This document shows positions 10,024-21,802 of a DNA stretch of 40,668 nt, one piece after another. A program made the translations under genes and the position numbers. The notes below the pieces were generated by a model, which saw only the letters and a program-made list of their open reading frames with translations, did no database searches and was not told the origin of the DNA. Positions within the stretch are counted from its first letter, which is position 1; every line of letters starts with the position of its first letter. This DNA comes from Rhodanobacteraceae bacterium. Its GTDB lineage: Bacteria; Pseudomonadota; Gammaproteobacteria; Xanthomonadales; Rhodanobacteraceae. The stretch covers positions 1 to 40,668 of the forward strand of contig SCQS01000044.1 in assembly GCA_004299705.1 (NCBI GenBank), read 5' to 3'.

Positions 10024-10551
10024 ATGCAATTTCCAGTGCAGGTCGACATGGACGAAATGAACGAGTTCAACGCCACGCAGGAACGGATCGAAGTCTGGTG
10101 TCCGCACGTCACCGTGGCCTGCGTGGTGGCCGACGGTGACCGTTTCCTGATGGTCGAAGAGGACATCCACGGCGAGTTGCGCCTCAACCAGCCCGCCGGC
10201 CATCTCGAGGATGGCGAAACCCTGGCCGCCGCGGCCTGCCGCGAGACGCTGGAAGAAGCCGGCTGGGCAATCGCGCTGGATCACTTCATCGGCGTGCAGC
10301 AATGGCACAGTCCGGTGCACGACCATCACATCGTGCGTTTCGCGTTTTCGGGCCACCCCGTATTGCACCACCCCGAGCGCAGCCTCGATACCGGCATCAC
10401 GCGTGCGCTGTGGATGACCTACCCCGAGATCGCGGCGGCGTCCGCACGCCTGCGCAGCCCGCTGGTGTTGACCACGCTGAACGACTGGCTGGCTGGCCAG
10501 CGCCTGCCGTTGTCGACCTTGCGTTCGCTGCTGCCGAACCGGAATCCCTGA
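10024..10551 (+). CDS. nudJ: NUDIX hydrolase, NudJ-like phosphatase
   Basis: NUDIX protein likely acting on nucleoside di/triphosphates or HMP-pyrophosphate, as E. coli NudJ (YmfB) does. The Nudix box is intact: [23 protein letters not shown]. The segment [20 protein letters not shown] and the ending [22 protein letters not shown] closely follow NudJ. Three in-frame ATGs (10024, 10048, 10057) are possible; the N-terminal ~20 residues before [12 protein letters not shown] are not conserved in the family, so a later start is quite possible. It sits 2 bases before mnmA, the same order as in E. coli, so the two are cotranscribed. Confidence 0.88.
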   Translation: MQFPVQVDMDEMNEFNATQERIEVWCPHVTVACVVADGDRFLMVEEDIHGELRLNQPAGHLEDGETLAAAACRETLEEAGWAIALDHFIGVQQWHSPVHDHHIVRFAFSGHPVLHHPERSLDTGITRALWMTYPEIAAASARLRSPLVLTTLNDWLAGQRLPLSTLRSLLPNRNP

Positions 10552-10553
10552 AC

Positions 10554-11663
10554 ATGCGGATCACGGTCGGGATGTCGGGCGGCGTCGACTCGTCGGTGGC
10601 GGCGTTGTTGCTCAAACGCGCCGGCCACGACGTGTCCGGCCTGTTCATGCAGAACTGGGAAGACGACGACCCCGGTCAAAAGGGTATGTCGGATTGCCAC
10701 GCCGACGCCGACCGCAAGGATGCGCTGGCCGTGTGCGCGCGCATCGGCATTCCCTTCCAGCACGCCAATTTTGCCGCCGAATACCGCAAACGGGTGTTCG
10801 CGCATTTCCTCGACGAATACCGCGCCGGCCGCACGCCCAACCCCGACGTGCTGTGCAACCGCGAGATCAAGTTCGGCAGTTTTCTTGCCGCCGCGCTCGA
10901 TGATGGCGCGCAGAAGATCGCGACCGGCCATTACGCGCGCAACGCGTTCGAGGACGGCCGCTGGAAATTGCTGCGTGCACGTGATGGCGACAAGGACCAA
11001 ACCTATTTCCTGCACACACTCGATCAGGCCCAAATCGGCGCCACGCTGTTCCCGCTGGGCGAACTGCACAAGACCGAAGTGCGCCGGATCGCGAATGAAG
11101 CCGCCCTGCCCGTCGCCGCCAAGAAGGATTCAACCGGCATCTGTTTCATCGGCGAGCGCGATTTCCGCGGTTTCCTAGCGCATTACCTGCCGGCGCGACC
11201 CGGTGAACTGCGTGATCCCGCGGGCCAGGTGCTGGGCGAACACGCCGGAGCCATGTTCTACACCCTCGGTCAGCGCTCCGGCCTGCATATCGGCGGGCGC
11301 GCGTCCGGCAATGGCGACGCGTGGTACGTGGTCGGCAAGGACGTGGCCGCCAACGTTGTGTACGTCGACCAGGGGCATGACAGCCCATGGCTGGCCTCGC
11401 GTTCACTGACCGCCTCGAACGCGCACTGGATCGCCGGCGCGGCACCCGCTCGTCGTTTCGACTGCACCGCGATGACGCGCTATCGCCAGGCGCCGCAAAC
11501 CTGTCATGTCGAGATCGACGGTGGTCGCTGCATGGTGCGTTTCGACACGCCGCAACGTGCCGTCGCGCCGGGGCAATCGGTGGTGTTCTACCTTGGCGAC
11601 GAGTGCCTGGGCGGCGCGGTAATCGACGACACCGATGCACCAGCACTCAGGGAGATGGCATGA
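10554..11663 (+). CDS. mnmA: tRNA-specific 2-thiouridylase MnmA
   Basis: Thiolates U34 of the wobble position in tRNAs for Lys, Glu and Gln, using sulfur from the IscS/Tus relay. The 369-residue product has the PP-loop GMSGGVDSS at 6-14, the first catalytic cysteine C101 in [12 protein letters not shown], and the second, C197, in [13 protein letters not shown]. The C-terminal beta-barrel starts around residue 290. The ATG at 10554 follows the nudJ stop by 2 bases. Its stop overlaps the hflD start in an ATGA, showing translational coupling. Confidence 0.97.
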   Translation: MRITVGMSGGVDSSVAALLLKRAGHDVSGLFMQNWEDDDPGQKGMSDCHADADRKDALAVCARIGIPFQHANFAAEYRKRVFAHFLDEYRAGRTPNPDVLCNREIKFGSFLAAALDDGAQKIATGHYARNAFEDGRWKLLRARDGDKDQTYFLHTLDQAQIGATLFPLGELHKTEVRRIANEAALPVAAKKDSTGICFIGERDFRGFLAHYLPARPGELRDPAGQVLGEHAGAMFYTLGQRSGLHIGGRASGNGDAWYVVGKDVAANVVYVDQGHDSPWLASRSLTASNAHWIAGAAPARRFDCTAMTRYRQAPQTCHVEIDGGRCMVRFDTPQRAVAPGQSVVFYLGDECLGGAVIDDTDAPALREMA

Positions 11664-12280
11664 ACGAAGCGCGCGTGCTTGCCTTGGCCGGCGTATTCCA
11701 GGCGCTGTCGCTGGTGCGCGATCTCGCGCGCAACGGTGACTGCGACAGTGAGGCCATGGAGTCCAGCCTTGCCAGCGTGTTCAAGCTGGAATCGGGCAGC
11801 GCCGCCGACGTGTTTGGCGGCAACCACGGCGTGCGTCGCGGCCTGCGCGTGCTGGTCGAGCAAGTCGACGGCGACGATCGCGACATGCCGCTGTTCCACA
11901 TGCTGATCAGCGTGATGAAACTGGAGCGCAGCCTGTCACGCCACCCGGAAATCAACCAGCGCCTCGGCGATGGGCTGACCGGCATGCAACGCCAGTTGCA
12001 ACATTTCCCGGTGAACCATCCGACCATCCTCGCGCGCCTTGCCGACCTCTACAGCGCCAATTTGTCGGGCCTCAAGCCGCGCATCACCGTGGTCGGCAAT
12101 CCGTTGTACCTGCAGCAACCCGCATTGGCCCAGCGCGTGCGGGCCCTGCTGCTGGCCGCCGTGCGTGCCACCGTGTTGTGGCACCAACTTGGTGGACGCC
12201 GCCGGCATCTGTTTCTGCGGCCCAAGCGCGAAGTGATGATCGCGCGCGGAATGCTGACCGGGGTCGCTTTGCGTGGGTGA
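11660..12280 (+). CDS. hflD: High frequency lysogenization protein HflD homologue
   Basis: Membrane-associated helical protein; in E. coli it binds lambda CII and affects lysogeny, while its housekeeping role is unclear. The 206-residue product is all-helical in appearance, with [19 protein letters not shown] at the start and the family stretch [19 protein letters not shown] then GNPLYLQQP. Length and the position directly after mnmA (4-base overlap) match the E. coli mnmA-hflD order; purB, which follows in E. coli, is absent here. It ends convergently with the ClC gene. Confidence 0.93.
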   Translation: MNEARVLALAGVFQALSLVRDLARNGDCDSEAMESSLASVFKLESGSAADVFGGNHGVRRGLRVLVEQVDGDDRDMPLFHMLISVMKLERSLSRHPEINQRLGDGLTGMQRQLQHFPVNHPTILARLADLYSANLSGLKPRITVVGNPLYLQQPALAQRVRALLLAAVRATVLWHQLGGRRRHLFLRPKREVMIARGMLTGVALRG

Positions 12281-12313
12281 GAAGCGACACGCAAGCCGTG
12301 TTGCACGATTGGA

Positions 12314-14134
12314 TCACTCTTCCGGTTTCGGTGCCCGCTTGGGCCGCGCGAACACTCGCTCATGGAGGATCTCTTCGTCGTAAGTGTGCGTGTACGGCTT
12401 CAGCAGGTCGTAGCGGGTGACCATGCCCAACAATTTGTGGTTGCCGCGAGTCACCACCGGGATGCGCTGAAGTTTTTCCACCGCCGCGCGGATGGCCACG
12501 TTCTTGCAACTCTCCTCGGGGTAGGCCACCACCGGTGATGAAGGCAGTAGTTGGGACAGACGCGCCGCGCCGCTCGGGTCGGCTTCCAGCCACTCCCTGA
12601 CGTGGCTGCGATCCACCACGCCCAACAGGAGACCGCCGTCATCGACCACCGGGTAGGCGCGGAATTTCTGGTCGTCCCCGAAATAACCGTCCGCCAGTTC
12701 GCGCACGCTCATGCCGGGCGGAACGGTGACGATGTCGCTGGTCATCACGTCCTTCACCGGCATGTATTCAAGCCGGTCGACCTGATAGGGCCGAAAAATG
12801 TCCAGCCCGCGACGGGCGATCTTTTCGGTGAGGATGGAGCGTTTCATCAGGAACACACTGGTCGCGTAAGCCATGATGCAGGTGATCAGCAGTGCCGGCA
12901 GCATGCTGGAATCACCGGTGAGTTCCAGCGCGAAAAAGATCGACGTGAATGGCATGCGCATCACCGCTGCCAGCATCGCGCCCATGCCCAGCAGCGGCCA
13001 CAGCAACGGATAGGGACCGGGAAACACCATCGCCTCCAGGGCGCCCAGGCCCGCGCCCAGCGCCAGCAGCGGTGCCAGCGTGCCACCCGAAGTTCCCGAA
13101 CTCAGGTAGACCGCCCAGATGAGTGCCTTGACGATGAGGAAGGTCACGACCGCAATACCGACGAGCTTGCCGGTCAGGAGCGCGTAGATCACGTCGTAGC
13201 CGACGCCCAGTGTCCGCGGGTCGATCAGGCCGCCGATGCCAACCACGAAGGCGCCGATGGCCGGCCACCACATCCAGTGGATCGGCAGGCTGCGATAACC
13301 GTCCTCGACCTTGTACACGAGGAACGTCACCCCGGTCGCCAGCAGCCCTGCCAGCACGCCGCTGACGGCAGCCATGCCGAGCTCCGCGGGATCGAGGTGG
13401 AACTGGGTGGAGATGGGAAACAGCGGGCCGGGTCCGATCAGGAATGGCCGCAATCCCGACGCCAGGAAACAGGCGATCGCCACCGGGATGGTGCTGCGTG
13501 GGCGCATCTCGAACAGCAGCATTTCAACGCCGACCAGCGTCGCCGCGATGGGCGTCGCGAAAGTCGCCGCCATGCCGGCGCAGGCGCCGGCCACCAGCAA
13601 GGTGCGCCGTTCGATCGATGTCAGCGAGAACACCTGCGCGACCAGCGAGCCGACCGCGCCGGCGGTCATGATGATCGGCCCTTCGGCGCCGAACGGCCCG
13701 CCGGTGCCGATCGCGATCGCCGACGAGATCGGCTTCAGGATCGCGACCTTGATGGTCATCTTGCTGCGGCGGAACAGGATGGCCTCGAGCGCTTCCGGGA
13801 TGCCGTGGCCACGGATGCGTTCGGTGCCGTAACGCGCCATGAAGCCGATGATCAGGCCGCCGACCACGGGCGCCAGGATGATCACCCACCACGGTGCGTG
13901 CAATGTGCCCGGCTGCACGAAGTCGAAATTCCATTGCCCGGCGAACGCAACATGCGTCACCAAACCGATCAGCCGGTACAGGATCCACGCAATGAGCGCC
14001 GCGGCACCGCCGATGAACAACGCGATGAACGATACCTTGACGATGCTGATGCTGGGCCGGAAGTCGCCTTCATAGAGGGTGTCGCGCTTCCACTTTTCGT
14101 AGATGCGCATCGCCAACCGGGCGAGCGCATTCAT
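12314..14134 (-). CDS. ClC-family chloride transporter with tandem CBS domains
   Basis: A 606-residue ClC protein with about 10-12 membrane helices (residues ~30-440) and a cytoplasmic pair of CBS domains (~465-595: VKDVMTSDIVTVPPGMSV and the final VAIRAAVEKLQRIPVV). The selectivity motifs are GHGIPE (GSGIP in E. coli ClcA), GAEGP with the external gating Glu at 151, and SGGTLAP (GIFAP). The inner proton-path glutamate of ClcA (E203) aligns without gaps to Met205 (VEMLLFEMRP). An upstream GTG/ATG would add 7 residues. CBS domains suggest control by adenine nucleotides. Whether it is a channel or exchanger is not settled by sequence. Confidence 0.9.
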   Translation of the reverse strand: MNALARLAMRIYEKWKRDTLYEGDFRPSISIVKVSFIALFIGGAAALIAWILYRLIGLVTHVAFAGQWNFDFVQPGTLHAPWWVIILAPVVGGLIIGFMARYGTERIRGHGIPEALEAILFRRSKMTIKVAILKPISSAIAIGTGGPFGAEGPIIMTAGAVGSLVAQVFSLTSIERRTLLVAGACAGMAATFATPIAATLVGVEMLLFEMRPRSTIPVAIACFLASGLRPFLIGPGPLFPISTQFHLDPAELGMAAVSGVLAGLLATGVTFLVYKVEDGYRSLPIHWMWWPAIGAFVVGIGGLIDPRTLGVGYDVIYALLTGKLVGIAVVTFLIVKALIWAVYLSSGTSGGTLAPLLALGAGLGALEAMVFPGPYPLLWPLLGMGAMLAAVMRMPFTSIFFALELTGDSSMLPALLITCIMAYATSVFLMKRSILTEKIARRGLDIFRPYQVDRLEYMPVKDVMTSDIVTVPPGMSVRELADGYFGDDQKFRAYPVVDDGGLLLGVVDRSHVREWLEADPSGAARLSQLLPSSPVVAYPEESCKNVAIRAAVEKLQRIPVVTRGNHKLLGMVTRYDLLKPYTHTYDEEILHERVFARPKRAPKPEE

Positions 14135-14566
14135 GCGCGCCCGGCCCCGGTGCATGGCGATGCATGTGCGTGTCTTCGCCCCAGTCCAACCAGGTTGCCG
14201 GCACCGATGGATTCAGCGCTCCGCGGGTTCCTGCACTGCGCACCGGGGCGTCTGCCGGCGACACGCGGCTTGTCCACATTGCCGAAACCACGATGCGGCA
14301 AGTGCGGGAACTGGTTCATGCGGAATGCCCTCCGACGACCGTTGCAGTATGGCGTGGATGTTGCACACGCGACCGTCAAGGCCGCGTCGCGATGCCTTAC
14401 CCGGGCCACGCCCCGACTTTAACCAGCACGCATCGCAAGCGCCAGCAGCCGAGCGCCGCCGAATCATGGCGGCATCCGGCAGCGCGGCACGGTTTGCGCG
14501 ATAATGGGCGGTCAATCCGGTGCATTCGCACCTCGCTGCCTCCCCAAGGCAACCAAGGAGAACACC
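14135..14566. other. Intergenic region upstream of acnA and the ClC gene
   Basis: 432 bases between divergent genes, with no open frame that looks coding by composition or family match. A GATAAT at 14500-14505 is a candidate acnA -10 box but has no good -35 partner. The acnA Shine-Dalgarno AAGGAG lies at 14555-14560, 6 bases before the ATG. No riboswitch or tRNA was recognised. Confidence 0.5.
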
Positions 14567-17317
<2,751 letters not shown>

Positions 17318-17318
17318 C

Positions 17319-17412
17319 ACATCCCCCCGCCGTTTCGCGGCGACCCCCTTCGCTTGCGAAGGGGGTAGGGTTCTTTTCCCCCTTCCGCAGGAAGGAGAAC
17401 AAAGGGGGATGT
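17319..17412. repeat. Paired REP-like hairpin cluster A
   Basis: Lies between the convergent ends of acnA and the lipoprotein gene. The ends are inverted copies, ACATCCCCC at 17319 and GGGGGATGT ending at 17412. Inside are a small stem (GCCG-TTTCG-CGGC), a perfect 10-bp stem CCCCCTTCGC/GCGAAGGGGG (17344-17365) and a second, partly decayed stem CCCCCTTCC..GGAAGG. The same units recur at 25685, 29593, 32459 and 37873. Probable terminator function for acnA as well. Confidence 0.85.
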
Positions 17413-17416
17413 GCAC

Positions 17417-17893
17417 TTATCTCGACCACCCCGCGCTGTAGCAGTGCCATGTGTCACCCTCGCGCCGCCACGCCGTGGTCATTGCATAGATCGCGGATTG
17501 GTCGGGCAACAAGTCACCGGGCTTGCCACCGGTCAGCACCAGGTTGAATGTCGCGATGATGCGATCGCCCTTGCGTTCGAACGCAATCGGACCGACCAGC
17601 ACGCCGGTCTTGTCCTGACGCAGTGCGCGCAGCGCCAACAGGCGATGCAGGCCGGGCTTGTCGAAATCGTCCCCGTTGCCGGTGAAGTCGTCGCTGACCA
17701 CCGCAAGCACGCCGTGCACGTCGTTCGCACGTGCGGCGGAAGCAGCCGATTCGATGGATTGCCTGATTTGTTGTTCGACTGGCGTGCGGTGACAAGCCGC
17801 AAGCAACCACGCCGCTGCGACCAAGCCGATGCACCACGCAACGTGGCGTGGCCATGCGCGAACAGCCCGGGCTGTATAACCGATTGCACCCAC
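17417..17893 (-). CDS. Small lipoprotein with NTF2/SnoaL-like domain
   Basis: No specific family name can be given. From the GTG at 17891-17893 (preceded by GGGGAA) it encodes 158 residues: a basic start, a hydrophobic stretch VAWCIGLVAAAWLLAAC that ends in a lipobox (LAAC), then a mature domain of about 120 residues with the pattern of an NTF2/SnoaL-like fold (IRQSIESAASAARANDVHGV helix, VVSDDFTG, FNLVLTG, final WRREGDTWHCYSAGW strand). An ATG at 17963-17965 would give a 24-residue longer N-terminus less like a signal peptide. It diverges from fadD and converges on acnA. Likely anchored to a membrane in the cell envelope. Confidence 0.7.
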   Translation of the reverse strand: MGAIGYTARAVRAWPRHVAWCIGLVAAAWLLAACHRTPVEQQIRQSIESAASAARANDVHGVLAVVSDDFTGNGDDFDKPGLHRLLALRALRQDKTGVLVGPIAFERKGDRIIATFNLVLTGGKPGDLLPDQSAIYAMTTAWRREGDTWHCYSAGWSR

Positions 17894-18000
17894 GCGATGT
17901 TCCCCGCTTCGAAGATTGCCGCAATGCAGCTTGCCGCTTTCGCGCCTATCGTGCTCCAATGCCATGAACGTGCGCAAGCGGCGCAACAGGAGGGAACGAC

Positions 18001-19689
18001 ATGAACGATCCACGCCCCTGGCTGGCGCACTACCCGCCAGGCGTGCCCGCCGAAATCGATGCGGGCGAATACCCGTCGATTGTCGCGATGTTCGAGGAGA
18101 CCAGCACGCGGCATCCGCGGCGTCCGGCCTATTCCAGCTTCGGCAAGGCGCTGGCTTGGGCGGAACTGGATCGCCAAAGCGCGGCCTTCGCGGCATACCT
18201 CGCCAACGAATGGAAGCTCGGCAGGGGCGACCGCCTCGCGATCATGCTGCCCAACGTATTGCAGTATCCGATCGCCTTGTTCGGCGCGTTGCGCGCGGGC
18301 CTGACGGTGGTCAACGTCAACCCGTTGTACACCGCGCGCGAGCTGCAGCACCAACTTGAGGACTCCGGTGCAACGACCATCGTGGTGCTGGAAAACTTCG
18401 CAGCCACGTTGCAGGAAGCGATCGGCAAAACCCAGGTCAAGCACGTGATCGTCACGTCGATCGGCGACCAGTTGGGTTTTCCGAAAGGGCCGCTGGTCAG
18501 TTTCGCGGTCAAGCACATCAGGAAAATGGTGCCGCGCTGGTCGCTGCCGGGACACCAGTGCTTCGGCGATGTGCTGCGCCGCGGCGCCGGCATGCGGTTA
18601 CCGAAAGTGCCACTCGGCCACGACGACATCGCCTTCCTGCAATACACCGGCGGCACCACCGGGGTCGCCAAGGGTGCGATGCTGACCCACGGCAACATGG
18701 TCGCGAACACATTGCAGCTGGCGACGTGGGTGGGCAAACTGTTCGTGCAGGGCGAGGAGCAGATCATCACCGCGCTGCCGCTGTACCACATCTTCTCGCT
18801 GACCGTGAACGCGATCCTGATGACGTACTTCGGCGGCGAGAACGTGCTGATCATCAATCCGCGCGACATTCCGGCCTTCGTCAAGACGCTCAGGAAATCG
18901 AATTGGTCGGCGATCACCGGTGTCAACACCCTTTACAACGCGCTGCTCAACAATCCTGGTTTCGCGTCGGTCGATTGTTCGCGGGTGAAGTTCGCGCTGG
19001 CGGGTGGCATGGCGGTGCAGCGCGCGGTGGCCGAACGCTGGAAGAAGGCCACCGGCATCCCGATCATCGAGGGCTACGGGCTTACCGAAACCTCGCCGGT
19101 CGCGACCGCCAATCCGCTGGACATCAAGGACTACACCGGCTCCATCGGCATGCCGATGCCGTCCACCGACATCACCCTGCGCGACGACGACGGGCACGAT
19201 GTTGCAGCCGGGGAACCCGGCGAACTGTGCGTGCGCGGCCCACAGGTGATGAAGGGTTATTGGCAACGTCCCGACGAAACCGCCAAGGTGCTGGACGCCG
19301 ATGGCTGGCTGCGCACGGGCGACATCGCGCGCATGGACGAGCGTGGCATGTTCTACATCGTCGACCGCAAGAAGGACATGATCCTGGTTTCAGGCTTCAA
19401 CGTGTATCCAAACGAGATCGAGGATGTGGTCGCGAGCCACCCGGGCGTATTGGAGGTTGCGGCGATCGGCGTGCCGGACGAGCATTCCGGCGAAGTGGTG
19501 AAATTGTTCGTGGTGAAGAAGGATCCGTCGCTGACGGAAGAGGCCTTGAAAAAGTTCTGCCACGACGAGCTGACCGGCTACAAGCGGCCGAAGTACATCG
19601 AGTTTCGCAAGGAACTGCCCAAGAGCAACGTGGGCAAGATATTGAGACGCGCGCTGCGCGACGAAGAGAACCAGAAAGCGAAGCCATAG
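18001..19689 (+). CDS. fadD: Long-chain fatty acid-CoA ligase (FadD)
   Basis: Activates fatty acids to acyl-CoA via acyl-AMP, feeding beta-oxidation or lipid synthesis. The 562-residue product matches FadD in length. AMP-binding motifs: YTGGTTGVAKGAML at ~215-228, EGYGLTETSP at ~357-366, GWLRTGDIARMDERG and the C-terminal DRKKDMILVSGFNVYP and the lysine-bearing PKSNVGKILRRAL. A strong AGGAGGG Shine-Dalgarno precedes the ATG. The cupin gene follows after 3 bases in the same direction, implying one transcript. Substrate chain length cannot be read from the sequence. Confidence 0.95.
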   Translation: MNDPRPWLAHYPPGVPAEIDAGEYPSIVAMFEETSTRHPRRPAYSSFGKALAWAELDRQSAAFAAYLANEWKLGRGDRLAIMLPNVLQYPIALFGALRAGLTVVNVNPLYTARELQHQLEDSGATTIVVLENFAATLQEAIGKTQVKHVIVTSIGDQLGFPKGPLVSFAVKHIRKMVPRWSLPGHQCFGDVLRRGAGMRLPKVPLGHDDIAFLQYTGGTTGVAKGAMLTHGNMVANTLQLATWVGKLFVQGEEQIITALPLYHIFSLTVNAILMTYFGGENVLIINPRDIPAFVKTLRKSNWSAITGVNTLYNALLNNPGFASVDCSRVKFALAGGMAVQRAVAERWKKATGIPIIEGYGLTETSPVATANPLDIKDYTGSIGMPMPSTDITLRDDDGHDVAAGEPGELCVRGPQVMKGYWQRPDETAKVLDADGWLRTGDIARMDERGMFYIVDRKKDMILVSGFNVYPNEIEDVVASHPGVLEVAAIGVPDEHSGEVVKLFVVKKDPSLTEEALKKFCHDELTGYKRPKYIEFRKELPKSNVGKILRRALRDEENQKAKP

Positions 19690-19692
19690 TCC

Positions 19693-20163
19693 ATGCCCAA
19701 GATCGACATCGATGCCCTGCCCCGCCGCACCGGTTGCGGCTATCCGCCGCCCTTCGACCAACCCTGCCACGGGCGCGCGCGAACCCCGCTGGGCGACGCC
19801 GGCGGGCTCACCGATTTCGGCGTGAACCTGCTGGAACTGCCACCCGGCGGGTGGTCCAGCCAACGCCACTGGCACTCCGCCGAGGATGAATTCGTGTGGG
19901 TGCTCGAAGGCGAAGTCGTGTTGATCGATGACCAAGGCGAGCATGCGATGCGCGCAGGCGACTGTGCCACGTTCCGGAAGGGCGATCCGAACGGGCATCA
20001 CCTCGTGAACCGCTCCGGCCAGCCCGCGCGTTGCCTGGAAGTCGGCTCGCGCAAGCCCGACGACGACGCTTGCGATTATCCGGATGTCGACTTGTACATC
20101 GGCCCTGGCCACGACGCAGGCTACGTGCACAAGAACCAGGAGCCATACCCAACCAAGGGCTGA
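19693..20163 (+). CDS. Cupin-domain protein
   Basis: A 156-residue single cupin of unknown reaction. The first cupin motif carries the likely metal ligands H59 and H61 and E66 (HWHSAEDEFVWVLEGEVVL); the second holds PNGHHLVNRSG with the fourth ligand His. The N-terminus (GYPPPFDQPCHGRARTPLGD) and the C-terminal YPDVDLYIGPGHDAGYVHKN are features shared with cupins often annotated as XRE/transcriptional-regulator-like, but there is no HTH here. It begins 3 bases after fadD. A metal-dependent sugar- or acid-binding role is possible; function unassigned. Confidence 0.8.
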   Translation: MPKIDIDALPRRTGCGYPPPFDQPCHGRARTPLGDAGGLTDFGVNLLELPPGGWSSQRHWHSAEDEFVWVLEGEVVLIDDQGEHAMRAGDCATFRKGDPNGHHLVNRSGQPARCLEVGSRKPDDDACDYPDVDLYIGPGHDAGYVHKNQEPYPTKG

Positions 20164-20279
20164 ACCGTCGCCCAATGTCGCATGAATGGTGCGCAAGCGC
20201 CGCGCATGCGCCTGTCAACAACGCCCGTAGCATCGCGTTCTCAGGTTTGGGCCACTCCGGCCGATCAGGAGAAGTCACC

Positions 20280-21344
20280 GTGAAACGCATTGCGACAACG
20301 TTGCTCGTTGCAGGTCTCATGGCCACGCCGCTGTTGGCACTGCCGCCAACCGCCAACGCGGGTATCAGCATCGGTATCGGCGTTTCCGTCGGCATTCCGC
20401 CGCCGGCGTTGCCCGTCTACGCGCAGCCCATCATCCCGGGACCAGGCTACATCTGGACACCGGGTTACTGGGCGTGGGGCGGCCCCGATGGTTATTACTG
20501 GGTTCCGGGTACCTGGGTGCTGCCGCCGCAAATCGGCCTACTGTGGACGCCGGGCTGGTGGGGCTGGTCGGACGGTTTCTATCGCTGGCACGGCGGATAT
20601 TGGGGCACGCACGTCGGCTTCTACGGCGGCGTCAATTACGGATACGGGTATTTCGGCACCGGCTACGGCGGCGGTTACTGGCGCGGACGTGATTTCTACT
20701 ACAACCGTGCCGTCAACAACGTCAACATCACCAACGTTCGCAACGTGTACGTCAACAAGACGGTCATCAACAACGTCAACGTGAATCGGGTCAGCTACAA
20801 CGGCGGCCGCGGCGGTATCAGCGTGCAACCGACCGCCGCCCAGCGCGAATACGCAAACCAACGCCGCTTCCAGCCCACCTCGGTGCAGACACGGCAACGC
20901 GAAGTTGCGATGCAGAACCCGGCACAACGATTCAACAGCAACCGTGGCCATCCGGCCGTGTTCGCTACCCAGCATGCCGGCAACTTCCAGGGACCGCACA
21001 CGGTGCGCGCGCCGGCCGCCGCCAACAGCCGCATGGTCGCTGCACCGGAGCGTGCAAACGCGATGCCCGCGCAACGCGAGCGCATGATGACGGCGCCGAA
21101 CCGCAGCAACCGCGGCATGGTGGAGGCCCCGCGCGAACGCGCACAACCACAGGCCCAGTCGTTCCGCGAGGAGCGCGCGGTTCCCAACCGTGCTTCGGAA
21201 TATGCACGACCGGAACCCGCGCGCGAGCGCGGTGCCTACAACAGGCCGCAGCCCCGCAATCGCAACGCGGAACGTCGTCAGCCGCCGGCCCGCGGTGAAC
21301 GCGGTGAAAAGCGCCCGCCCAGGAGCAGCGGCGGCCGCGGTTGA
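20280..21344 (+). CDS. Secreted YXWGXW-type Gly/Asn/Arg-rich protein
   Basis: A 354-residue exported protein starting at a GTG with AGGAGA upstream. A signal peptide covers residues 1-~27 (TTLLVAGLMATPLLALPPTANA). Then come aromatic repeats of the YXWGXW kind, GYIWTPGYWAWGGPDGYYW, WVPGTWVLPP and WTPGWWGWSDGFYRWHGGYWG (~58-115), a Gly/Tyr segment, an Asn/Val-rich stretch (NNVNITNVRNVYVNKTVIN) and a long low-complexity basic tail rich in Arg, Pro, Gln and Ala (~200-354). The repeat is found in outer-membrane-associated proteins of proteobacteria of unknown role. It stands alone and is closed by a hairpin terminator. Confidence 0.75.
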   Translation: MKRIATTLLVAGLMATPLLALPPTANAGISIGIGVSVGIPPPALPVYAQPIIPGPGYIWTPGYWAWGGPDGYYWVPGTWVLPPQIGLLWTPGWWGWSDGFYRWHGGYWGTHVGFYGGVNYGYGYFGTGYGGGYWRGRDFYYNRAVNNVNITNVRNVYVNKTVINNVNVNRVSYNGGRGGISVQPTAAQREYANQRRFQPTSVQTRQREVAMQNPAQRFNSNRGHPAVFATQHAGNFQGPHTVRAPAAANSRMVAAPERANAMPAQRERMMTAPNRSNRGMVEAPRERAQPQAQSFREERAVPNRASEYARPEPARERGAYNRPQPRNRNAERRQPPARGERGEKRPPRSSGGRG

Positions 21345-21367
21345 GGGATTTGTTGTCGCGATAAACA

Positions 21368-21397
21368 CGGGGCGGCCCAAGTAGCCGCCCCGCTCTT
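21368..21397. terminator. Intrinsic terminator between YXWGXW gene and PilZ gene
   Basis: CGGGGCGGC, loop CCAAGTA, GCCGCCCCG forms a perfect 9-bp GC stem at 21368-21392, followed by CTCTTT on the plus strand. It sits in the 68-base gap between two convergent genes and may act on both. Confidence 0.65.
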
Positions 21398-21412
21398 TCC
21401 CATCTCGTGCAC

Positions 21413-21802
21413 TCAAACCGGGTCGGAGGAATCCTCGTCCCACGGCTCCAGCGTGTCGGCGTAACCACCCAGCAGGTTCCACAGCACCTGCTGCGTGTCC
21501 TCCGGAATGCGCGCGAAGGCCAACGCGATGTTCGCGCCGTCGATGCGCACCACCTCGGCCATCACGTGGACATTGGCATCGTCGCCGAACAGCATGTCGA
21601 GCACCCACACGTCGCCCGGCTGGCCATGCCAGCCCGCGGGCCGCGCCAGCCTGACGCCGCTCACCGAGATGTCGGCCAGGTCGGTCTGCCAGACGTCGCC
21701 CCGGCGACTCATCAGCACCGCGGTCTGGCGCACCATCCGGGCGTGTCGCACATGTGCCTCGACCGTCTGATCCGGCTTGTAATCGCTCGCCACGTCGAAC
21801 AT
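21413..21802 (-). CDS. PilZ-domain protein
   Basis: A 129-residue protein of the PilZ type, a cyclic-di-GMP receptor fold. The c-di-GMP signature is present in the usual two parts: an arginine-rich stretch with HVRHARMVRQTAVLMSRRG at ~17-35 and DISVSGVRLARP (DxSxxG class) at ~44-55. The rest of the beta-barrel runs through VLDMLFGDDANVHVMAEVVRIDG. The ATG at 21800-21802 has GGGGA close upstream. A further start 33 codons earlier is less likely. No flagellar or pilus gene is adjacent, so the output it controls is unknown. It converges with the YXWGXW gene. Confidence 0.8.
   Translation of the reverse strand: MFDVASDYKPDQTVEAHVRHARMVRQTAVLMSRRGDVWQTDLADISVSGVRLARPAGWHGQPGDVWVLDMLFGDDANVHVMAEVVRIDGANIALAFARIPEDTQQVLWNLLGGYADTLEPWDEDSSDPV

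Noticed and set aside
12551-14422. A 623-codon open frame antisense to the ClC gene
   Set aside because: Composition (Asp/Arg/Gln/His runs) is that of a shadow frame; the ClC protein fully explains the opposite strand.
14500-14505. GATAAT as acnA promoter -10
   Set aside because: No -35 or extended -10 sequence at the right distance; mentioned only in the gap entry.
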